Shown in pieces: positions 13,101-28,100 of a stretch of DNA of 64,000 bases. The stretch lies in contig NC_061458.1 of the NCBI RefSeq assembly GCF_022581195.2, forward strand, positions 12,834,001-12,898,000, read 5' to 3'. The DNA is from Helicoverpa zea (taxonomy: Eukaryota; Arthropoda; Insecta; Lepidoptera; Noctuidae). Below the pieces are notes generated by a model. That model was not told the origin of the DNA and ran no database searches. It saw only the letters and a program-made list of their open reading frames with translations. The position numbers were made by a program, and so were the translations under genes. The first letter of the stretch is position 1. Each line of letters begins with the position of its first letter.

Positions 13101-16100
13101 TTGTTTGTTCCATTATACGCATTATTAACTAGATACAACAAAGTGGTTGGCACACATCTGGTGTACACAATGCCGTTCGCGTCCATTACTCTGTTTTCTT
13201 TGCCATACTCGAAGTGACACTTAAGGTCTTTTACGTTGGAAAAAGGGCACACGTATTTATCGATCTATACAACAAACCTCACACTGGAATTCAAAAGGGC
13301 ACAAGTAGTGCAGCGGTTCTGTATCAATTAAAGGAGAAACCACCTTTAAATCGTGAGATATTTGACGATTTCTCCGAAGCACTGCGTATATTCGCGCAAG
13401 TGTTGCATAGATATGCCAAATATGTTGATCCATGCGTTTATTAATATTGATGCACGTTCAAGAGCGTAATTATTAAATGTAAATCAATCATAATCATTTT
13501 CAGATGAGCGTGACACGAAAGTGGCGTTTAAATAATTTTCACACTTGATTCCAACTTCAATTTCAGTTTCTTTATTTACTAGATGTGTATTATCTACGCA
13601 GAAAACTTTCACACGAATATTGTTTTGACGCTGTTCTTCCATTTCCAGATGAACGTCCGTGTGACGACGATGGACGCGGAGCTGGAGTTCGCGATCCAGC
13701 AGACGACGACTGGCAAACAGCTGTTTGACCAGGTCGTCAAGACCATCGGCCTGCGAGAGGTCTGGTTCTTCGGCCTCCAGTACACCGACTCCAAAGGCGA
13801 TCTCACCTGGATCAAACTCTACAAAAAGGTTAGTTCTATCTACAACGCTAATATTCGCTCTAGTTCTTCGATCAATATATTTAACATGAAGATATTTAAC
13901 ATGAATAATCAAAATATTTAACATGAAGATACAACGTGCCAAAAATACTTAAAAGCCAAATATATGTGTCATCAAATTCATAATTTGGAAGAAGATTTTT
14001 AATAATGAGGTCAGAACGAATACGAGCATTTATAGATAAACAAGAGCAATAGCATCCGTTAGCAGTAGCCTTGCATTAAACCCAATCTAAAATATCAGGA
14101 AAAAGGAATATAACAAGCGCTGTAAGATATCTAGATCCAACATCGTTCGTTTGAATCTGCCGCCTGTTCCGTTTACATACATTAGAGATGAATCTGCGTC
14201 TGTTTGCGTTGCAAAACCATCGCTAATGTTGCTGGACGGTGCATTAGCGTATAAATTGAGTGTGTTTTCTGCAAGTCGTGAGGGGGCGGCTATTGCCCGC
14301 CGCGAACCAAACGCGATGTAATGATTATTTTTAGAACAACCAGTGCGCCTAACAAGTTCAAGTTCGTTTTGTTTCTTGTTTGTGTACGCGGCTATTTCGT
14401 GAGCTTGACTTGATAATATACCCGATTCGTATTTTTCTTTTATGTGTTGACCGCGATCACTGCTTTAATTGCATCTTTTAATGTTTTCTCCAAATAGTCG
14501 TGGTCAATGTGCAGTTAAGCGCCCATTTCCTTTCGCGTAGTGCGTCGGCGCCGTTCAATTCTCATTCATTCGAAACACGTTTCCGTCATGTTGTTGTGCC
14601 ACAAACAAACGATTCTGTGAAATTGTTTTCCTTTGCTCTTATCCTCGGCGTGACACTGACCCCGTATTGCAATGTCGACGTGTGCACAACATTACCGAAT
14701 ATATCATTACAGAGCCTCGAGCCTCCGCATTTTATCAGCAAGGTCAACTGCTTCATTTTAACTGCTCAACTCTATAAATCATGAATATTCAAAGAGGTCA
14801 TATTACTTTCTTTCCTTCCAAAAGCATTTAGCAATGACTCCGATCGAATATTCAGTAGGTAACGCTGCGTTGGAATCTACCGTTTGTCATTCGATCCCCG
14901 TATAAAGACCTCAGTTTTTTGTTGTCTGCAGCTCTCAAAACTGCAAGTTATCCACCTCGGTCAATTGTATTGTATTGAGTCTCACCGCGGACTCACCTTT
15001 GTTAGAACATTTACTTGTGTTTGTTGTTTCTATGTCAACAGGTTTCTGTTTGTTCTAGGCGGAATTAGGAGCGTCCCTTTATCAATGTGCTATTAGCTTG
15101 ACAGGTTTTCGATAAGATTACAAAAACGAATAGTTTGACCAACCAGTTATTGTTTACCAAAGTTTCATTAAATTAGAAGCCTACGTTGTTCTCGCGTATA
15201 CCGACAAATACTTAAGCGTCATAATCCGTTCTGTTATTTTTAGGAATACTCATTTTCTGAAAATAGACGATTGATCTGATACGATATCAGTTTCATTAGG
15301 ACTTTGTACTATGTTCGCATATTTAAACGAAAACTAATCACGCTACCATTTAATAAAACGCTTTTTGAAGTTATTACTTTTTCTCAGAATTTGTAGTCAA
15401 AGCACATAGATACTATGGCGAGATTCGGCGAGAATAATATAATATTCATTCCAAATCAATAATATAATAAGACGATTAGACAGCTGGTTATTTTTGACCT
15501 TGTACCAAGTGCAGAGATGTTCTTCACCCGGAGTCTTGGGTTTGTCCTATGTGCGGTCGTTGTCAGCCTGCCCACGTGCCGTATGTAAACAAGATCATTG
15601 AGCTACTATGTTTGATAGACGGACTGTAGCTGCCGGCCGCAGACCACTTGCCTTGTTGGATAAATAAAACATTTAGGCACTATTCGTAGACTGGTCACTA
15701 ATGTCCTTTTGATAGCAAATGTTACGCCCAGGCGTTGCATTGTGCCTACTTCACAGTTCTTATAATTTGTTTCTACATTTTGTCCTCTTCGGCGTCCTTA
15801 AGCCCACGAGATGTTTCGCAACCATTATTGTAAATTCACGCTGTAGGTATAGTTTGATCATATCTACAGTTCTCTCATTATGCAGCGCAAGAACCAGTCT
15901 CTGGTATGTAGGCAAAATTCTCGACCTCCTTCTGTAATTTATGTTTCGTCTTATGTCCTTCGATGCAAGGGCGGCGCAAATCTGCATTGCCATTCGCATT
16001 GTTATAGCTAGTCTTCAAGCCATAACAGCTTGGCACCAGTTCCCCATTGTGTGACAGTATGCGTGTCACTAGAAAATCGGTGAATTTATTAGTTGGAATA

Positions 16101-19100
16101 GGTTTTGAAATTTAATTTACGACGACTTTACGGTAAGATGTTTATGATGCGATTTATTCAAACGTACGCTCTCGTTCACTTTATCGGCGCTGGATGATAC
16201 GACTCAATGGACACTCGGCCTTACTTACCTCAATCACATTTACAAACCTTTCGCTTGAACGGCTGCGTGTCGCTAATTTCTCCTATGCACACGGTCAGCA
16301 ATGTAAACAGATGTACATGTGGCTATCCCTCTCTGTCGCACGGTCATCTCAACACGTGTGACAGGGAACACTCGTTTGGTTAACATTGCCAGTTTTCACT
16401 GTAGGAAAACCTGACTAAAACTATGTAATTGCAGCAAATACTTGTTATGGCAATAGAAATCTTAGACATTGCATATAATGTTATATTGTTTATGGTAGAG
16501 CTGATATATTTGTTATTAGTTTCTTATATTTTGTAGCCATAACAAAGTGTATAAGATTTTTCAAAGTTCACATAAAGTATGAAACAAACAGCAATATATT
16601 ATTGGTATCGACCTTTAATGCTTATTGCGAGCGATTGTTTCACCACACCTACATCAAATATTCCATAGCCAATAGAGGCGTGAGTCAGTGGAACGTAAGC
16701 ACACGGCTTTCCACTCAGCCGGACAGGTAGATTGTAATAAACTTGCTACTCGTATGTGGAATTTATTAAACTGCTTATATCATACGTAATCCTCCAAATA
16801 TTTAGCCGGAAATCCGTAATTCAGATAAAATTTTCGATGGCCGATAAAACTTTGTTTATAAACTCATGCTAAAATCATCAACATAAAAATTGTATACACT
16901 ATACTTGTGTAACAATTCTACAAAGTAGAACATTTAAACGTTCAATTTAAAAATAATCATTTTGAAAATGCGTCACATCTGGATTTAAAAGCTGAATCCG
17001 TTGAAGTCATGTCAAACTATGATGTAATTTATAGAGCATTGTGATGAAGACGGTTGGATATTCCCACAAGGACCAACTGGCGTATGGCGGAGCGACGAGT
17101 GACTCACGTTCGGAAGCCCGCAGCTTGTTCTCGAATCCTGCCTACATCGATACCTACATGTTTGTGACGGCTTTTTGTTAATGGAATATTCTGATTGATT
17201 AACAGTTTAATCATCGTTTGGCCGAAAATTCATATCATATCTGTTTCCTGCCATCATCGGATATTCTGTTATATTTTCTATCGCGTGCCTCTTTGGCACC
17301 AGAATGGCTAGCATTGGCAATATTATTTTTCTACAAATCTAATTTTAAAAAAATGCTCAAACATTGAATTGATAAGTTTACTCGTATTTTCAAAACTGGC
17401 TGCTGATATCATTAGCATTTCTCTACCTTGAACGGTCATTCCAAAGTAGTTGTAGAACAAGTTTGAAAGCAAATTAACGACTGGTAATGATTTATATAAA
17501 GATAATTTCTAATACTATATGAAGAGGGCTTATTTATTTGCAAAATATAATTACAAAGAGAAATTAGAATCATTGAAAAATCACAATAAAATACTGTTGG
17601 TGTAATTTCAACAGGCACAACAACTAGCTAGATGAAAACTGCAATAGTATGCAAGAAGTGACAGCTTAATACGCGTGGCCTACAAATGCTGTAATTCAAT
17701 TACACACGCGCGGGAAAGCTGCCTCACGTTTTTCTATTTGCCAAATCGTCGCGTTGCATATCGTTTGTGGAAACGCAATTGTTGCTATGTACAAGTTCTG
17801 AATTATCTTCAAGAGTTCTTTATTCTTTCTCTCTCTAGTCTTTGCTGTCCTAAGGGAGCATGGTATTATTGAAAACGGTTCGCTCAAATGTGTCCTATGA
17901 ACTTGTCTAGTCACTATCGTCCCATGATAAAACACAGGGACGATAATACTGTTAATTATAGTGTGTTGAACTATGCTGCACAGCCTAGATTCTCCAGGAC
18001 ATGCCATACTGTTTAAGGGTTTCCGCTGTTACGCAGTGGTCTTACATACTATATTATAAATACATGTCGTGTATCGCACTTACGTAACCGGTACCTGCGG
18101 CCTCGCGCGACATGTGATAATCATTGTGTGGCAATCGCTTTTCTACTCGACATATTTACGTCCCCACCCTTTACTGTTTTCTTTGATTCATACTCTTTTA
18201 GTTATTTACCTTGATCTCCAACTCTTTGGTGTTAAATTATTATTCCTTTGCTACTAAATTCTGCTTCATTCAAGAGTGTATCATCTTATCTTTTTTTGTT
18301 TGCTGTTACTTTTCATCATAACTTACATACACTTTGACTCAATAAATGACTCAAGATGTTTATGATGATGACGGTCAATGATGTCACCCCCATATATTAT
18401 TACAAGTTAAAATAAAATATATAATTTAGTAGGAAAATAACATAGAAGTATTGGCTATTTCTTTAAGTTTTCCTGTAGAATGAGGTATTGTGTGCCTCGC
18501 TGGGCGTGTTGAGAAACTTATATCATTCGCTTTCTTTTTCTTCCGCCAACTTGTTTTAACTGAAGTTGTGTGTGTGTCTTCACTTATGTTAGATTAAATA
18601 ATCATGTCTAGGGTCTTCTAAATGTTCGTATATATTTAGAAGTTATTAATGTTTATGTGTGACGTTCTTCGGTTAAAATATTAATTTTTAAGTCTTAAGT
18701 AGTCTTCTAAAAGTATTTTGAACTTCCTGTAACATGCTCATATTTGTATGGTCATGTTGATTCATCTGGTGACGGCGTCGCTCTGACTAAACGGCAGTTG
18801 ATAACTTTAATACCGCGAACCGTTATTAATTAAACACATTCCGAAATCGTTACTCACAATAACTATTAAGTACCAGAAATTGATTGTTCTATTTCATAGA
18901 ACTCTAAATATATTATTGAGTATTATAGTGCTACACGTATTTCCTAAGTATTGGCTCGTGACAACTTCAACTGATGTAGAAGTATTCGTTATCCAATTTG
19001 TTATACCAATGTCTGCAAACTCAGCTGCAATAATTTTGCTAATTACTGCTGTGTATCACAAATTAAATTAATTTTATCTGATTTTGTATCACAAAAATGT

Positions 19101-22100
19101 AGATTTCAAAATTTAATTACACGTATGTGTCCAGAAATCATCTATCAGCTATTGATTATCAAAATTCTACGACTTTTTCTCAAGCAATCTATTTGATATC
19201 AAAATAGTAGCAGTGTTACACTTGGGGTTTTTGTGATGAGTATCATGATTAAATAACAGCTGTAGCTCTCAGACTCGATAATTATTTATATCGATGACTT
19301 AATCGTTGCATTTCGGTCCTCTACGAGTTTTGCACCTATGAAGGCAACTTTATCAGGAGGCGATTACACACGCATTCCATTTTATATTATAGTTGCATAG
19401 ATATTATATACAAAGCCTCCCACACGTCGATTTAGTCGACGGTATCTTCGCATTATATCACCCATCTGTCTCGTGTTTGCCATAGTCATTCATGTGTCAG
19501 ATTCCGGTTCTCATAGGTAAAATGCCACGGTCGAACGCCTGCTAGGCGTAGGTACGACTGTTGTGCTTTCGTTCATCTTATACTTGTGTCGATACGCGGC
19601 TTGGCTTCAAGCAGCTCCACCTACTATCCTGTTGAAACGTTACAATACATTTAGTCAACTAAATGTTTTACGGCAAGCGCTGCAGAATCGTTAAAGACGT
19701 TCATCCTTGTGAAATATAGACAGACAAGATAACACGTGATGTTCAAACAGCAATTATGATGAATTTAATATCCACCAATAAATAAATATAAGAGACGTAA
19801 ACTTGCCAAGTTATTGTTCTATACTGGGACTTTATGGTTACCAACCTACTCATTCTCAGTTCACTTTATTACGATTGCTTTTATTGCATCCCTCGCTATC
19901 GTATTATTATTGAAATAGGTAAATTTTCGTCGTTCGCCATTTCCGCTAATAACGTTCTGAGTAGCTATTGTGCTTTCTGAGTATTTTAAATTACTTCGTA
20001 TACTGAGTCATTCAATCGCCTGCATATTGTTTCTATGTCATCCAATGTGACTTTGTGTTTGTTTAAAAAATCCGTATGCAAAGTCTGGCCAAGTCCACAT
20101 GGCGATGAGATCACTCTCATACAAAAACTCAATTTACTTACACATTGTACCAAATTCTTTATTTATGATAATACCATTCATGCTACTTCGAATAAAAATT
20201 CATCAGCTTATAAATCCACGGTTGGCTATTCGCAACTCGCTTTCTAAGAGCTATAAAGAACTCAATATTAACATAATTAAACCTTCGTTCTGATGATTTC
20301 GTCATTTAGAATCGCAGTGGGACCAAACGAAAATTGCGATGACACATTGCAGTGTTTCTGTTCGCCATTACGCACCATTAAAATAAATTGTACATAGTTA
20401 GCTTCCTTTATTATCTTACTCGTGTCACGTAGTAACACAGATTTTTAAAATAAACATCGTCTATTTATCTAGTCACTTACGTGAGAAATTGTTTTGTTTT
20501 CGCTGTGTAAAAAAATATAGTCACATGAAAGATGTAAATTCCCAATCCAAATTTGTTTTCGATAGGACCTACTGGCTCTATATCTCCCGCAACATGACTG
20601 GCGGCGTCCCCGGCACGCGATCTCATTCTCGACGTGCGTGGAATGCTGCTTTTTGTCGCACCTGATCATTATGATTATCGTCGCGTATGAGACATGGACC
20701 CGATAGATTTAGGGCTGCCTAAACACTCATATCGCCGTCAATTAGACTCTTCCTTCATTACCAGTTCCTTCAAACAATGTTGGTTCCACAGGCGATGCAA
20801 TACTTAATAATATTTCACTTGTCTAATAAACTTTTAAACCACTTTGTTGGAACGGCCTTAACGTTATTTATGATATTCTCCTAAATAATTTTGCAAGTTT
20901 TGCATGACGTACATAAATCAAACTTAATCAAGTGTGCAGGTGCCATCCCTAAGGCGTTGTGACGCTGAGGTTGCGTCACGACGACGCCGGAATTTTATCA
21001 TAGATATTGAAGAGTGCCTAGAATTCAACGATTACTTAATCACTTGCCAGCTATCTGCCTAACCTTGAGGCGTATCGGTGCAAACTCAGAAAACTTTGAC
21101 AATTGCTGTGCGATGCACACGTTTTGTTTTTAATAGGTACTTTATTGCTGTTCAAGTGGATAAAACACTTCTCCACTATCCGTTAGTTAGTAGGTACGTG
21201 TTCTGTGTATCCATGAGCAAGCACGCACGTATTCGCCGTACCCATACGATATGGTAATATAAACTCAATCCAAAAATACTTCACTGGTCTTTTGATCTTT
21301 TTCTTGAGATTCCTCGGTGTTATGCAAGTTGTATCGTATGACTAAGACAGCATCTTATTAATTTCTCTTTAGAAATTGTGCTCGTGAAGGTATTTGGTTG
21401 GTAAAACGTCTTCTCTTATCATACATCAACGCTGACACGTTGCTAGGTCAGCCGGTTGCTAACTCGCGAAGTTCCGTTTCGACCGCTTGCCGACATTGCT
21501 TGCCCACTTTCTTTACACTTGGCGGCGAAATTCCGATTGAAGTTTGACGAGTATTTTAGGTCGTAGTTATGGCACTTATAGCATGTTTGTGGATGTGGAA
21601 GGTACAGGCAACAGGTTCAAACGTACCTACATGAAGCGCGGTCAGCGAAGCGCAACAGTGCGCCCGCGTGACCTCGTTTCCACGCCGAATGCCAGCCACC
21701 AGGTGCGATCATCACGACTATCCACCATACAATACCGTGCCCTTGACTACGTTAAACAGGTGCCCATTATGCAAAAATAATTGAACAAACTTGCTGAACA
21801 AACTGACGGATGACACGTCGATTGTTACATCAAGTCATTATTTCCGCGAGAAGCTCGTTCTGAACTCTGATGACTTCATTTAGTGGGTTAACGAGGTTTT
21901 CTATAAGTTGGTGTGTACGGTAGACGGGTGAAAGTGCCATGACGGCATCTGCAGACGACCTTGCCTGTCTCCTTAATGCATAACAATACGTGTCGGGTGT
22001 CATACGCGGTCTATAGAGAACCCGATTTGCGGTCGACACGTACTTGGGGCGAGCTGTGAACTTCACATGATATCGAGTTCAGCCACGTTCATATGTTGCA

Positions 22101-25100
22101 GCTGTTTCATGATAACAGAAGTACCAGGCTTCGTAGAGATATACTAAGGTAGAGTAGCTATAGCATCTTTGCGGTTTCCATTTCGATTCAATCATTTCAA
22201 TAGGGTTTTTCCTTATTATCGATATACCTGTAGGTACTATATTTCCACTTATGTATTTCTAGAATGGACAAAATTCTGACTAAAACCACATCAAAGAATT
22301 TTCCTCTTAATGAAGGCAATTGTGCCAATGCAACAGTTGAGAGAAGGGTCGAGCAAGGTGGCGAGCCATGGCGTCGCTCGCGATCTGGGTTACAGTAGAC
22401 AGAGACAACAGCGCGGACATCTCTGTCTAACACTGCGCTATTGGATGACACACTGATGCGTGTGCGAATGCATACATGATTAGAACTTATTGATAAAATC
22501 CCCGACTGTATTTTTTATCCATTTTCTGTTTACTTTTCCTCGTAATGTAACCCCCTTCTCTGGAATTTGTAGAACCTACAGTCGTGATCTTATTATCAAG
22601 CAGGTTTATGCTTACACCAGTGTTACCTTCATCGATGTTTACGCAAACGATTTTCACAAAATTTTCCTTATCGGAACGTGTTCGCATGTGTAAAGTACTC
22701 GTAGTTTGAGCACTACTTTTCACACTAGAGTTTCGTTTCCAATCTGTCGTTGATGTAATCACGTACACATCGAATACGCTTACGGAATGTCAGAGAAAAT
22801 TTTAGAATCACAGCAAATTCCCATGAGAATCTTACGTTTCAATTTCAATTACTATTCGTATAAAATTGAAGCAAATAAAAGCAAAACTTTTCCACCACAA
22901 GCTGCCATAAATTTTTCTTTAAGAACTCGTAGGTGCAGGTGCCTAATGAAGTGTGTTTTATTGATCTGACAACGGGTTTGCGACAATCCAAACATTCCAT
23001 TAGAATTGATTGACACCAATGCAATCTTTATCATCGGTATTCGCGCACAAGAACAGCTGATTGTGCGCCGATCATTGACGGGGTCGACGACCGTACTTTC
23101 GCCGCTCCCACGACGCTCGTTGCTTAACGTACTAGCGTCTAAGACGACGCTGACTGGCCGATCTTAGAACGCACATACTTGTGCATAGTCGTTTTAGCGG
23201 CCACACATCGTTTACTAAACTGTCATGGCAGATCTCCACTCAAGCTGATCGCAATGCTAGCATCTCTTTGACATTGCAAACTATTTTTGCCACGTACATA
23301 TTTATCTTAATGTGTTTCGGAATTGCTAGTCGGAGTAACAGCGTTTTAATTTTAAATGACGTCAATAAATGCTAGATATCTATGTATGAATTACCTTGAA
23401 GAACTGGACTTGAGGAATTTAGTTTTGCGATTTTTAATTTCTATAAAACTTATCGGCACTGACTTCTAATAAGAAGTTAAGACAGTTTAAAAGCAGAGGA
23501 CGCTATATGTACTGACAGATTATGTGGTTGTTATTAAGCCTGAATCCATAGTGGAGAAAACGGGCAAGGTACTTTCTTCTGCTGTAAAGAAACTAATGAC
23601 ACCCGAGGAGGAAGATGAAGAAGCCGCCTACGATAGAGCCGATGATCTGGTAAGACCAGATTCTGAAGCTAGGGAAGTTGGACCTAGAGGCCACGCTGTC
23701 TAGGTAAAACAGCTAGAAACTGTAGATAACGTAGTACCGCTACTGCATAATAATGTACACAATGCTCTTGAAATTGAAGAAGCTATATCTGGGTGTATCA
23801 AGTGTTTGGTAGAAGTAGTTATCGCGAGTGTCCGTGACGTCAAGCGTTGCGTCAATATTATTTAAGGCTGATTTAGCTATTGCTATCAAATTGTAATTTT
23901 GCTACTTCGTGGTCTTGTTTAAATATTTTAGGAAACCTTTCGTGCGCGTCGTTTAGGGCGTTCATTTGTTTATCTGATTCAGTATCAAAGGCATGTATAA
24001 GATCTATTACATCTGTAATAGAAGCAGCTGCACCATTCCACGGCACTGTATATTAAATTACTTGTAATCTAATAAGTATCGTTCTCGTTTGATCATAATT
24101 CAATAGTACCAATTCATAACTAAGTTGATTCGTTACGTTTAGTTAGGTGATTCTGTTCGGTCAATCTGAAAACCTGTGGAATGCGTATAGACGTTTAATT
24201 AGGAATAGTGCAAGGATTGAAAATTATATGGTTAGAGTTATGGTCGTTTGGTTAAAATCATAAATTCGATTTTTAATTCGGTTAATAAATCAAGAATATG
24301 TTTTGCAAAGCTTAGGGGCGTATTTGTATTGGCAACCAACGCCTTCATCATTTAAAAAAAACTAATTCAAGTTTATTAGAGTTACTAACGTCATGCGTGA
24401 TCATCAGTTATATGTGTATGTTGACGACATCATCATCGTTTTTGAAAGTAATACTTAATGTTCATAAATTGGCTCAATAAATTAGAGTAATAGTAAAGTG
24501 GTATTACGATTTAGCCCATAATGAATATCATCATGACTTACAAATTAGGCGGTCGTCAAAATCACTTATCAGGCAAGATATGTTTTATGGTGAATTCGAT
24601 CATATAGGGCTTTACAGTTTTAATAGTGTTATTTTTCATTGGTTAACGGAGAGCCACCATTGATACAATGTTACCAATATTTGAAGAAAATACTGTAGGT
24701 ATGCAAGGAACAGAAGTACCATGTCCTTGAATTAGTACTTAAAAGGTTCTACAGATAATAGTAAAACATGACTTTGAACACTTAACAGCTAGAAATATCA
24801 GAGCTACCTTATGTAAACATGCACATTCTTAGACACTTAAAGAAAACACAAGTTCTTATAATTTTGTTTTGTAAACATACAACTATTGTTACTAAGGGCA
24901 CGTCTGTAAAAATAAACATGCACTTTAAAACTATAAGTTTGTATCTACAAAATATATCTTTCATGAATTGTAGGTTAATCCCTGACGCAGAAACAGATAA
25001 GAAGTAAATTATGACTAAGATACTCGTAGACATATTAAATACGTTTTTCTTCGCGGAATGTATCAATTCTGAGGAAGTTGATATTGTAAAGACAATCGGA

Positions 25101-28100
25101 GTTATTTCTACTTAGTAACTATCTCCTTCAGTTAAGAAACATAGGTAGTCTTTCATATCTAGATAAAGTTTATAAATTTTTTATCAGTTTTATAAAAACA
25201 AAATTTTCACACTAGATTCAGTAAATCAGTATTGGATTTACTTCGTTTTTGTGAAAACTTGCGGTTAGTGTCCCAAATATTATTTATGAATTTCACAAAA
25301 CCTTGGGTCACGCTTACGCACGGTTTTCCATAATTCCCAATAGGGTTTAAATGTTGAGTGTGCCTTATAAAGCGATTAACAGACCGTTTACGTCGCTCCC
25401 CATATCTTGCCGCGATATATCTTATCGCTGATCTCCATCTGTTGTGCTGGCCCACAATATTTAGTATTTTAAATATTTATGAAATATTATTTCGTGGAAA
25501 TGTTGGGCAAGTTAAATAATATGTACTTTCTCAGGCATTTTGAAAGCAACTCTATGTAGTTTAGTACTTCTAGTACTTACAAGTTGTATTGTACAGCCGC
25601 AGAAATAGTTCACACAGAGCTAAGTTATTGGATTATAGTAGGTACCTACAATGAACTAAAGTTCACTCTAGTTTACAATGCGAAGACCTCAATAATGTCG
25701 GCATTATGCCTTAATTAAAAGAAATGGCCTATAATCGTTTGAATTGGCTAATTTAGCCTTTAAGTAGAGAGCTGTCATCTTCACAATGATCTCAGCTGTC
25801 CCATACCGGTCAATGACCTTTCATTAACAGAAATCTTAAACGATAGAATTCTATTAACCCACTTACAAGTACCTTCGAAGTGACGTGGCTACAGCCGGGT
25901 GTAAAATGAGTCCCCATTAACAATTCGTTCTACATTATTTAAACGGCTTACTGCCAATTATAGACGTTGTTCTTATGGCTGCGTTTAAATAGAGTGATTT
26001 ATTAAGACTGCTAGTAACCCTTCGTAGTAGTTGAATTCATTTACTTATTGTTCTGTAGGTCTTTTAGCTCCAGTTGACATCTTTTCTGAGTTTTTGAAAG
26101 ATCTGGTCATGACAATGTTTCAAACGTTGGTGAATTCCTCTGATGACGCTAAACCTAGTTTAAATTAATTTCAATAGTGTGTCAGTAAGCTAATAAATGT
26201 TGATGATACGAGTTTTATGTGCTCAAAAAAGTGTAAGCTAATAATAATATTTTTATTATAGTCGTGAGAAAATGTTAACTGCTATATTTGACAAAGTTAT
26301 CCTTCCTTGTAGCGGCTACTTTTAAAATTATTACAAAGTAAAAAAAAAATTGACGTAGTATACTGGCTAGAATACGAAACTCAGAATATTCTTCCTTAAA
26401 AATATTTATTTTGAGTTGCGTTTTTCATTTTGTTTTATTGAATGATGAAGTTAAGCCAGATAATGGCGATGAATTGTAATTAATTGTTGCCTTTTTAACG
26501 CTTCCCCTGGATTACGTGGCACACAACGAAGTCAGGGTCGCTACCGTTCTCGAGATGGGTAAGATTAACACGACAATACTTCTGTTTGTACTTTGTGTTG
26601 TGTGGTAATTTGTAATTAGGAGAACACTGAAAAACTATAAGCTAGTTCTTATAATAAGTTTTAAAACCAATTCCCGTTCTAAAAAACAGAAAAAACTAGC
26701 TAAAGTTTCAAGCTTCTTTTTCTAAAAGAATACCCGGTAATACGATAAACATCAAGTATCCAAGATGTGGCGATAACGCAGTGTTGTAATATGTTATTAA
26801 TTAAAATGACTAGAGCCTCGTTCCGACGACCTTGCGTCCTCGTATCTTATCTGTGCTAACGTTAACGTGTTTGCAGGTGATGCAACAAGACGTAAAGAAA
26901 GAAAACCCGCTGCAGTTCAAGTTCCGCGCCAAATTCTACCCCGAGGATGTCGCCGATGAACTTATACAGGAGATCACACTCAAACTGTTCTACCTTCAAG
27001 TAAGTACCTTTAGATTTTTTTTACTAAAACCATAGTTTGGTAAAGACCATGTATGCCGTTCTATATAATGAAGAACTGGTCCAAATGTGTCAGAGTTTCC
27101 AATTGTCGAATCAACTAGCTATAAAAAGTACAAATAATTTAATCATGCTGACATAATAAGCATTGCAGAGCATAGAAACTGACAACAAATACCTCTTCAT
27201 AATAATATTTACGTTAACGTGCGCCTACCAAGAAAATTAATAGAATAATTCTAAGTAACAAATCCACTTATGTGTTTACATTAACAACACAAATAAATTA
27301 CAGTTAATGCGGTAGGGTCAGGGCCCGCAACCTGCCATTACTGCGATTGTAGCGTTTAGCCCTGCTTCCCATTGTTGGACCTTAAGTATTTGTATGTTCA
27401 CCATAATTGCCTATTTGATGCCATTTCCGTGCTCAATCGGCCAAGAAAGGGCTTGTGTTTGAAGAAGTCGCAGTTGATTTGAAATTGCAGTCAATGCCTC
27501 TTCACAAAATTTCATCAAATCAAATTAGCACTATTCAATAAAACTTCAATAAGGAAGTCCTCAAATCAATAAGCTATTAAGTGGATTCGGTACGAATTTC
27601 GATGCGGGCTATTTTCGCGACGCATCGTTTTACAGTTTTGGACATCCTTTTAGTCGCTTGGTTCAAAAGCGTTTTAGCTGACAGCTGCTAAAATGAGTCT
27701 TCAAATGCCTCTTTATAAACATTTCCTCATGATATCCCAATCTTCTACCAGGTCAAAAACGCGATCCTATCGGACGAGATATACTGCCCGCCGGAGACGT
27801 CAGTGCTGCTGGCCTCGTACGCGGTGCAGGCGCGGCATGGTGACCACAACCCTTCTGTCCACGGCCCCGGCTTCCTCGCCAACGACCGTCTGCTGCCACA
27901 GCGAGTCACTGACCAGCACAAGGTAATATGTTCTGTCCAACAGCTGGTGAAGAATGAAGAGTTATCAACAGCTTTTCTAGAAAGAAGATCTTGTATAATT
28001 AAAAATTGACACCATATTACTTAAGTGTACTGTACAGAGCTTATAGAAATAGAACTATTTCAAACCATAGATAAAAACGACATCTTCCCTCAAAAAATAT

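Larger units (their letters stand above)
4149..13648 (+). other. Moesin intron 1 (9.5 kb)
   Basis: Between the leader exon and the first FERM exon. It holds a terminal-inverted-repeat element at 7,772-8,766, a Gypsy-like reverse-transcriptase relic at about 8,894-9,187, and an unassigned open stretch at 13,214-13,444. The remainder is AT-rich and I see no other gene in it. Confidence 0.8.
13829..26876 (+). other. Moesin intron 2 (13 kb)
   Basis: Long AT-rich intron. It contains coding-looking fossils at about 21,830-22,768 (minus strand), 23,520-23,860 (plus) and 24,375-24,600 (reverse transcriptase YVDD relic). No intact gene, no RNA gene and no array is visible; the remaining open frames are short and show no recognisable motif. 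Confidence 0.7.
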
